A stretch of 64,000 nucleotides of DNA from Terriglobia bacterium (GTDB lineage: Bacteria > Acidobacteriota > Terriglobia > Acidiferrales > UBA7541). The DNA lies in contig JAIQEV010000002.1 in assembly GCA_020073585.1 (NCBI GenBank), forward strand, positions 1-64,000. Reading direction: 5' to 3'. Positions 57,808 through 64,000 of this stretch are shown piece after piece. Every line of letters begins with the position of its first letter. Positions within the stretch are counted from its first letter, which is position 1. The notes under the pieces were generated by a model. That model worked only from the letters and a program-made list of their open reading frames with translations. It was not told the DNA's origin and searched no databases. The position numbers and the translations under genes are program-made.

Positions 57808-58740
57808 ATGGCGAAATTCGACGTCAGCGTCGTCGGCGAACTCAACCTGGACATGATCCTCTATGGCCTGCCCCGGGAACTGGAGTTGGACCGCGAGCAC
57901 CTGGCCAAAGACCTCAGCATGACGCTGGGCAGTTCCTCCGCCATCTTCACCCACAATCTGGCGTTGCTCGGCAATAAGGTCGGCTTCAGCTCCTCCATCG
58001 GCAGCGACCCGCTCGGTGAAATCTGCCTGCAGCGCCTCGGCGAATGCGGCGCCGATCTCGGCGGCGTGCGCCGTTTTCCCGGCAAGCTGACCGGGCTGAC
58101 GGTCATTCTTCCCTGCGGGACGCAGCGCTACATCCTCACTTATCCGGGCACAATGTTCGAGATGAGCTACGACGATCTGGACCTGAATTACGTCCTGAAC
58201 GCCCGGCATTTTCATCTTTCCTCGTATTACCTGCATCGAGCGCTGCGGCCGCGCATCGCAGACCTCTTCCGCGCAGCGAAGAAGGCCGGGTTGACGACCT
58301 CGCTGGACACCAATGACGATCCCGAAGATCTCTGGGCCGACGATCTGCTACAGGTGCTGCAGTATGTGGACGTGCTCCTGCCGAACGAGCGGGAAGCCTG
58401 CCGGATTGCACGAACCGAGGATGCGGCGCGGGCCGCCGACATTCTTGCGGAAAGAGTTCCGCTGGTGGTGATCAAACGCGGGAAGGCAGGGGCGATCGCG
58501 CGGCGCGGCAAGGAGCAGTTCGCCTCCGCACCGGTGGAAGTAGAAATGGTCGATCCCGTTGGCGCCGGTGACAGCTTCGACGCCGGCTTCATCCATCAGT
58601 TCATTCGCGGCGCCAGGATCGAGGACTGCCTGAAGTATGGCAACCTGACCGGCGCGCTCTCCACGACACGCGCCGGGGGCACCGAAGCGTTTCGCGACAC
58701 TTCGCACCGCACCCTCTTCCTCCAAAAACACTGGAAGTAA
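57808..58740 (+). CDS. PfkB-family carbohydrate kinase
   Basis: 310 residues, ribokinase-like fold. N-terminal VVGELNLDMILYGLP, SSSAIFTHNLALLGNKVGF (substrate lid region) and the signature VDPVGAGDSFDAGFIHQFI with the catalytic Asp. It belongs to the ribokinase/fructokinase/KDG-kinase side rather than the LacC side, so it is not a duplicate of the kinase at 55605. It may phosphorylate the free sugar at the start of the pathway. It begins 23 bp after the SIS gene, with GGAG in its leader. Confidence 0.87.
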   Translation: MAKFDVSVVGELNLDMILYGLPRELELDREHLAKDLSMTLGSSSAIFTHNLALLGNKVGFSSSIGSDPLGEICLQRLGECGADLGGVRRFPGKLTGLTVILPCGTQRYILTYPGTMFEMSYDDLDLNYVLNARHFHLSSYYLHRALRPRIADLFRAAKKAGLTTSLDTNDDPEDLWADDLLQVLQYVDVLLPNEREACRIARTEDAARAADILAERVPLVVIKRGKAGAIARRGKEQFASAPVEVEMVDPVGAGDSFDAGFIHQFIRGARIEDCLKYGNLTGALSTTRAGGTEAFRDTSHRTLFLQKHWK

Positions 58741-58792
58741 GCTTGTGCAGTGCCTCGAACTGGCGAGGCAGTTCCTTTGCCCGCCGTGTTTC

Positions 58793-61105
58793 TCAGCGGG
58801 GCGCCGGTTCCGGTATCGCCTGCAGCAGCAGGCTATCGGTGAACTCCACCTTCAGCTTTCCAACCGGCCCCACAACCGTGCCGTAATCCTTGTTGTTGAC
58901 GTAGTCGGTGACCCGGTAGGATTTCGCCTCCAGGCCGCGCAGCTCGATCGTGCCGCTGAACGCTCCCGGGGTGCCGCTGCTCTTGGGTGAGCTGGCGGCT
59001 TTCTCCGGCGCGTAGAAGGCGTAATAGATCGCGCCGTCCTTCTCGATCGCATAGCCTTCCGGAACGTCGTAGCCAAGCACGTAGAGGTCGCGGAAGCTGC
59101 CCTTCGAGAGCATCTTCTCGTTGTACAGGCGGATCCACTTCTTCCAGTGGGCCTCTTTCTCCGGGCTGAGATAAACGTTCTTGAACTTGGCGCCGTAGTC
59201 GGGCCAGGTGAATTTTGTGCCGAGCACCCCGCCGGTGCCCAGCGTCGAGGCAAAATCGCTGCCCAGATCCTGCTCCTTGTTGGTGAAGATGCCGGCGATG
59301 CGCGTCAGCTCGACGTGATCGCCATAGACCGCCGCGCGGGGCCCGAGGATCGCCTTGTACATCTTGATGCGGCGGCGCACCTGCACCGAGCCCACCGGGT
59401 CGGCGGTCACGGCCTGGTCCATGTAGCGGAACCACGCCAGGCTCGGCGGCGTGCCGCAGGGGCAGCTCTGCGTGACGCTGTCCGGCTTCAGGGCGCGCGT
59501 TGTTTCGAAAATGATTTTGTAAACTTCGCCCATCGCATAGACCGAATCCATGGGCGATTTGTGGTGGTGCTTGGGGTTGTAGCAGGGCGGCACCGTGAAA
59601 ATATTGTCGAGCTTATGGCCGTCATAGCCCCAGTCGCGGATGAAGCGCTCGGTGAGCTGTTTGTGGTAGGCCTGCACTTCCGGCAGGGCCGGACAGAGCG
59701 CGGCGAGGTTGCGCGTCATGCGCGCCGGTTTTCCGTCCTTGTCCAGAATGAGCCAGTCGGGATGCTCCTTGAGCACATCCGAGACCACATATTTGTGCCC
59801 GCCATAACTATAATGGCCGTCTTCGACGCCAATCGGCAGCCACCACAACTGCGCCTTGATTCCCTGCGCGTGAAAATCGTCTGTCAGCTTGCGGATGGCG
59901 TCGCCCGGAAAGGTGTCTTTGCGTGGGGTCCAGTCGCCATAATTATCGAACCAGCGGTCATCGAGCGTCGCCCAGTGAATCCCCAGCTCTTTCAGCTTGG
60001 GGATGGTGGCGAGCATTTGCGCCGGCGTCACATTTTCTTCGTAGCCCCAGCCGCACCAGCTCACCGCGTAGTTTTCGTCGTTGTTCGCCGGGCGCGTCAA
60101 CCCCTCACGCTCCACCACGTTCGACCAGACGTTCAGAGGTTCGTAGTAATCCCCCGCATACACCGCAACGAACGTGCGCGGCGTCGAATAGATCTCGCCC
60201 GGCTTCAGCACCGTCCTGGCCGGCAAGCGCACGGCCGCTTCCACCCGGTCGTCCGGCTTCGTCTCCACCGGTATCGAAAGGGCCAGAGGCAGCGTTTCGA
60301 TGTGCCCGATGGCTTCCCCGACATTGCGCGTCCAGAAGGCCACTACCGGAATGCCTCCGCCGACATTGAGCAGATCATCCCGCGTATCGACGGGCGTGCC
60401 GAACATGTTCTCCTGCGCGAATTTCGCCGGGAGCGGAATGACATCGTCCTTGCCCCATTTGAGGCTGGAGCCGTGGAACGACCACATCTGGTGCGGCTGG
60501 GCTCCGGCGTCGGCCAGCGAGGCATTCAGCCGGTGCCGCTGCAGCGTCACGCTCTCGATCTCCACATCCTTCTGCGTGGAATTGCGGAAGGAGGCCGAGA
60601 GGAGCGCCAGGCCTGGAAAGTCGTCATACACTTCCAGCGTCAGTTTCTCGTCCAAGCCCGTCGCCGCGCTGGCGCCCGAAACCTCGACGCGCTTGCCCAG
60701 CCGGCCCAGCTTCCCCGCCGCTTCGGCAACGACGGCATGGGCGAGATCCAGCGCAAAGTCTTCGGCCATCTTTTTGCTCTTCGCCTGGCTCACCCCCTGC
60801 CCGGTTTCGCTTCCCGGCTCATCCAGCGTCTTCACCTGCCCGCCGCTTTGCAGACCCGCTTTCAAATAGCCTGACGCGGTCAGCACAAATTCCGCTGCGG
60901 AGGTCTGCACATGGATCCCGTCACTCGCGGTCTGCACGCGGATGGCTGAGGTCTGCGGGACCTGTGCTGCCGCTGGCTGCGCATCCTTCTGCTTGCAACC
61001 GGCAACCTGCAGAACTAGAACGCCAACGAAGAGCAGCGCCAGGACCGGCAGGATCGCTCCGGCAAGAATTCCGGCCTGGCTCTTTGTTTTTTGAATGGGG
61101 TTCAT
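58793..61105 (-). CDS. GH36-like alpha-galactosidase, lipoprotein
   Basis: 770 residues. The N-terminus has a lipobox (VLQVAGCKQK), so it is lipid-anchored in the envelope. An N-terminal beta-rich domain precedes a TIM barrel of the GH36/GH27/GH31 clan: LGIHWATLDDRWFDNYGDWTPRKDTFP and WGYDGHKLDNIF, where the Asp of KLD is the expected nucleophile; an Asp in VTADPVGSVQVRRR is a candidate acid/base. It would release galactose-like sugars for the convergent tagatose-type genes. The receptor gene 194 bp upstream is on the same strand and may be co-regulated. Confidence 0.82.
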   Translation of the reverse strand: MNPIQKTKSQAGILAGAILPVLALLFVGVLVLQVAGCKQKDAQPAAAQVPQTSAIRVQTASDGIHVQTSAAEFVLTASGYLKAGLQSGGQVKTLDEPGSETGQGVSQAKSKKMAEDFALDLAHAVVAEAAGKLGRLGKRVEVSGASAATGLDEKLTLEVYDDFPGLALLSASFRNSTQKDVEIESVTLQRHRLNASLADAGAQPHQMWSFHGSSLKWGKDDVIPLPAKFAQENMFGTPVDTRDDLLNVGGGIPVVAFWTRNVGEAIGHIETLPLALSIPVETKPDDRVEAAVRLPARTVLKPGEIYSTPRTFVAVYAGDYYEPLNVWSNVVEREGLTRPANNDENYAVSWCGWGYEENVTPAQMLATIPKLKELGIHWATLDDRWFDNYGDWTPRKDTFPGDAIRKLTDDFHAQGIKAQLWWLPIGVEDGHYSYGGHKYVVSDVLKEHPDWLILDKDGKPARMTRNLAALCPALPEVQAYHKQLTERFIRDWGYDGHKLDNIFTVPPCYNPKHHHKSPMDSVYAMGEVYKIIFETTRALKPDSVTQSCPCGTPPSLAWFRYMDQAVTADPVGSVQVRRRIKMYKAILGPRAAVYGDHVELTRIAGIFTNKEQDLGSDFASTLGTGGVLGTKFTWPDYGAKFKNVYLSPEKEAHWKKWIRLYNEKMLSKGSFRDLYVLGYDVPEGYAIEKDGAIYYAFYAPEKAASSPKSSGTPGAFSGTIELRGLEAKSYRVTDYVNNKDYGTVVGPVGKLKVEFTDSLLLQAIPEPAPR

Positions 61106-61234
61106 GGTCCCACCTCCACGTGTAGCGACGAATCCTTGACTGCTTCGCCGGCCAGTCCGGCCTTTGAAACAAGACAGCGCCCCGTTCCGGGCGGTCCGGG
61201 GCTTTTCTGCAATTTCAGAAACAGTCTAAGCGAT

Positions 61235-61263
61235 CCCTCGGGGGTTCCCGATCTTTCCGAGGG
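61235..61263 (-). terminator. Hairpin after the receptor gene
   Basis: CCCTCGG (61235-61241) pairs with CCGAGGG (61257-61263) around a loop that itself can pair GGGG/CCC. It lies about 37 bp past the receptor stop and upstream of the galactosidase start. No T tract is seen. Confidence 0.4.
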
Positions 61264-61299
61264 GAAAGCAAGAAGCCGGGAACCCCGCGGGAATTTCTC

Positions 61300-64000
61300 T
61301 TAGAACGACAGCTTCAGAGCGAACTGAATCTGCCGCGGGTCGCGGGCTGCAGTCAGGAAGCCGAACTGCGACGACCCGAACGTGGTGGTGCTGATGGAGT
61401 TCTGCGGTCCGGACTTGGCGAACTGCAGGTTCGCGTGGTTGAACACGTTGAAGAACTCCGAGCGAAACTCCAGCTTCATTTTTTCGCTGATCTGGAAGTT
61501 CTTGAACATGGAGAAGTCCCAGATCTGGTAGCCCGGGCCCCGCATCGTGTTGCGCCCCAGATTGCCGAACGAGCCGGGCGCAGGGTCGGCGAAGGCGCAA
61601 GTATTGAAGAATGTGCCGGGCACGCACGGCGTGGCATGCGGATCGCCAACCAAGTCGGGCCGCTGCTGGCCGTCGGAATTCGCGAAGCTGGCATTGCCAT
61701 CCAGGATGGTGAACGAGTTGCCGGTCGAGAGAGAGGTGATGCCGCCCAACTGCCATCCGCTGACGATTTGGTTTAGCGCGCCGCTGGCGCCGGTCAGGAA
61801 GTGCTTGTCGTGACCGAAGGGCAGTTCGTAGAGATAGCTGAAGACAAACCGGTGCCGGATGTCAAAGTCAGAGTTGCCATTTTCCCATTCGGGATAGATG
61901 TGGTAGCGGAAATCGCCGCCGTTCTGCGCTCCCAGGTCCGCGCTAGAGGCCAAGTCCATGGAGTGCGCCCAGGTCCACGCCGCCAGGAACGTCAGGCCCT
62001 TCGAGAATCGCTTCTCCGCGCGCACCTGTAGGGAGTTGTAATTCGAATGGCCCGTGGACTGGATGTTGGCGATGGAGCTGTCAATCTGTGGAAACGGCCG
62101 CCGGGGCGCCCACGGCAGGTTGGGATTCTTGTCGGGGGCAGCCTGGTTGGCGTTAAAGAACAGATACTGATTGCTGCCCTTGGAGCCCGCATAACCGATC
62201 TCGAGCAGCGTCTGCCCCGGCAACTGATACTGCGTCGAAAGGTGCCATTGCTGCATGTACGGGGTGCGCAGGTTGGGAGCAATCGAAAACAGGAATGGCG
62301 TGTTGGGGTCGGTCAGGGAGTTGGCCGGAAAACCCGCTGAGAGCGTGGGAATTCCCGCGAGGCTGCAATCCAGCGTGAGGGGATTGGCCGAAGCCGCACC
62401 ACACGGATTGTTGAAGTTCTGAATTGTGAAGAAGGGCGGGTTGAAGCCCATGCTGGGGTTGGACCACGGCCCGGATTCATTCCCTCCGTAGAAGATGCCG
62501 TAGCCGGTGCGCACCACCAGTTTCGGCGTGGCCTGATAGGCCAAGCCCACGCGCGGCGCGAAATTGTTCAGGTCAGGCTTGATCAATCCCGGAGTGCCGG
62601 TCGCGCTCAGCGGAATGAGACTGGAAATGTACGGAGTGAGCTGCGCCGTCACGCCCTGAGGCACGATGAGGCTGCCGGTGGCCAGATCAAAAGTGGCCAT
62701 CTGGTTATGGCGCTCCTTGATGGTCGTGAAGAGTTCATAGCGTACACCGAGGTTCAACGTGAGTTTGGAAGTGAGCTTCCAGTCGTCCTGCGCGTAGAAG
62801 GCATACACCGGGCGATGGTAGTCGATGTTGTGCATGTTGTTGATCGTACCGCCGTCGCTGAGCCCGATCAGAAACGAAGCAAAGCCGGAGCCGCCGCTGC
62901 CGATGGCCGCGGGGTTGTCGGTAAAGATCGATCCGAAATTCAGCGCTCCGCGGGGAGCCGCCGGCTGAAAGATGGTGAACTCTTCCAGACGGATTTCCGT
63001 GCCGAACTTCAGGGAGTGCTTGCCGCGCAACCAGGTCAGGTTATCGAGGAAGTTGAAGGTGTTCTGGATTTCATGTGACGGCAGGAAGGTCGGGCTGCCA
63101 ATGGTGGACACGTCACTAAAATAGAGCTGCGGCAGACCGCCGTTCATGGGCACGTTGGGCACGCCCGGGAAGCCGCCCGGATAGCTCAGGATCTGTTCGC
63201 TGGTCTTGTCCGAATTCAACTGCAGGCGCTGGGAATTGACGCGGTTGTAGCCCAGGCGGAATTCGTTGACCAGTTGGGGCCGGAACGTATGCGTCCAGCT
63301 GGCGGCGAAGCTGCGGTAGGCGTTGTCCTCCACGCCGGTGAAGAAGCCGCCGCCGTCGCCGCCGGTCGGGAAGGGGCCGGGAAGCACGCTGGGCTGGTCT
63401 TCATAGCTGAAGCGGAAGAAGCCATAGTCCTTGTCGGTGAACTTCTGGTCCACGCGCACGTCGAAGTTATTGCGGTTCTGCGAACGCACCGGATTGGACA
63501 CGTAGTTGTATCCGAAGCCGTTGGCGTTGGGCATCGGAAAGAGGTTGGTGATGGCCAGAGACAGTGGATCCAGCTGTCCTGCGGGGATGATGTTCAGAGG
63601 GTTTCCAAAACTATCGTATTGAAAAGGCACGCCGCAGCCAACCCCGGCCTGACGGCTGTTGAAAATCTCACCGACGTAAGTGGCAGCCCCGTTGCAGTCC
63701 GTCCCGTTCGGCTGGGTGTAGTCAATCAGCGAGGAGAAATCCCCGGCGCGCATGGCGGTCGTGGGAACCGTGGAGGTCCACGTCTGGGCCTGGCGGATAC
63801 GCAGTCCTTCATAGTCCGCGAAGAAGAAAGTATTGTTCTTCACTACCGGCCCGCCCAAGGTCACGCCAAACTGATTCTGCTTGTAGGGAGCAATGGGCTG
63901 GCCCGCGGGATCGAAAAAGTTCTTGGCGTCGAATTTCTCGTTGCGCAGAAACTCGTAGACGCTGCCGTGCAACTGGTTGGTGCCGGATTTGATCGTGGCG
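61300..64000 (-). CDS. Oar-like TonB-dependent receptor, partial
   Basis: About 900 residues of a receptor whose 5' end lies beyond the window. The visible start ATIKSGTNQLHGSVYEFLRNEKFDAKNFFD is the end of the plug domain, followed by NQFGVTLGGPVVKNNTFFFADYEGLR and a long barrel ending RQIQFALKLSF with a terminal aromatic residue, as barrels require. The signal peptide, regulatory domain and most of the plug are not seen. The placement directly upstream of the alpha-galactosidase lipoprotein suggests import of an alpha-galactoside or its fragments. Confidence 0.92.
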   Translation of the reverse strand, partial: ATIKSGTNQLHGSVYEFLRNEKFDAKNFFDPAGQPIAPYKQNQFGVTLGGPVVKNNTFFFADYEGLRIRQAQTWTSTVPTTAMRAGDFSSLIDYTQPNGTDCNGAATYVGEIFNSRQAGVGCGVPFQYDSFGNPLNIIPAGQLDPLSLAITNLFPMPNANGFGYNYVSNPVRSQNRNNFDVRVDQKFTDKDYGFFRFSYEDQPSVLPGPFPTGGDGGGFFTGVEDNAYRSFAASWTHTFRPQLVNEFRLGYNRVNSQRLQLNSDKTSEQILSYPGGFPGVPNVPMNGGLPQLYFSDVSTIGSPTFLPSHEIQNTFNFLDNLTWLRGKHSLKFGTEIRLEEFTIFQPAAPRGALNFGSIFTDNPAAIGSGGSGFASFLIGLSDGGTINNMHNIDYHRPVYAFYAQDDWKLTSKLTLNLGVRYELFTTIKERHNQMATFDLATGSLIVPQGVTAQLTPYISSLIPLSATGTPGLIKPDLNNFAPRVGLAYQATPKLVVRTGYGIFYGGNESGPWSNPSMGFNPPFFTIQNFNNPCGAASANPLTLDCSLAGIPTLSAGFPANSLTDPNTPFLFSIAPNLRTPYMQQWHLSTQYQLPGQTLLEIGYAGSKGSNQYLFFNANQAAPDKNPNLPWAPRRPFPQIDSSIANIQSTGHSNYNSLQVRAEKRFSKGLTFLAAWTWAHSMDLASSADLGAQNGGDFRYHIYPEWENGNSDFDIRHRFVFSYLYELPFGHDKHFLTGASGALNQIVSGWQLGGITSLSTGNSFTILDGNASFANSDGQQRPDLVGDPHATPCVPGTFFNTCAFADPAPGSFGNLGRNTMRGPGYQIWDFSMFKNFQISEKMKLEFRSEFFNVFNHANLQFAKSGPQNSISTTTFGSSQFGFLTAARDPRQIQFALKLSF

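Overview
The window reads as chromosomal DNA of a high-GC Gram-negative bacterium, most likely an Acidobacteriota member (probably an uncultured soil lineage). The evidence is two very large Oar-like TonB-dependent receptors with an N-terminal carboxypeptidase-regulatory domain, PilZ proteins of the 'NAHGALV' type, several TonB-C-terminal energy transducers, Tat- and lipoprotein-type exports, and an MglA-type GTPase. This assignment is inference from gene content; no rRNA or intact tRNA gene is visible.

Layout. 1-650: a tail-to-tail collision of a 3'-truncated ccmB and a 3'-truncated folK. 767-8157: housekeeping and scattered enzymes (DinB-like, ruvB-ruvA, a YbhB/PEBP lipoprotein, a lone isoquinoline-oxidoreductase-like molybdo-subunit, an ankyrin protein, a class II aldolase), with a MITE-like inverted-repeat element at 3095-3583. 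8795-14425: one giant, visibly lower-GC DUF4011-SF1 helicase-Vsr-like nuclease gene, a probable single-gene defence system. 14720-23680: glutamate dehydrogenase, a PilZ-TonB fusion carrying an in-frame palindromic repeat array, an AhpD-like protein, a small outer-membrane barrel, a 5'-nucleotidase, YvcK and a TPR protein. 23939-25761: MglA GTPase, STAS antagonist and endonuclease V.

25855-35144 is a nitrogen-sensing region: amtB-glnK, an antiporter, a porin-amt2 operon diverging from glnK2-glnD, and two P-II genes so alike that their 5' halves look gene-converted. 35257-38379: a second TonB, a PilZ protein and a KamA-type aminomutase.

38548-51274 is a redox-metabolism region. A PAS-LuxR regulator with four clustered cysteines diverges from an Rrf2 regulator that heads an operon of a DMSO-reductase-family catalytic subunit, a MoaD/ThiS-like protein ending in Gly-Gly, a four-cluster ferredoxin and an NrfD membrane anchor. 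A TonB-dependent receptor and a complete three-subunit molybdenum hydroxylase (FAD, 2Fe-2S and Mo subunits) follow on the same strand.

51275-51578 holds a 46-nt remnant of a tRNA-Ala(TGC) 3' half with flanking short direct and inverted repeats, resembling the distal attachment site of an integrated element. Beyond it lie an amidohydrolase, an APC amino-acid permease and an alpha-galactoside/tagatose-type sugar locus: a tagatose-bisphosphate aldolase, two PfkB kinases and an AgaS-like SIS protein on one strand, facing a GH36-like alpha-galactosidase lipoprotein and a TonB-dependent receptor (cut by the window end) on the other.
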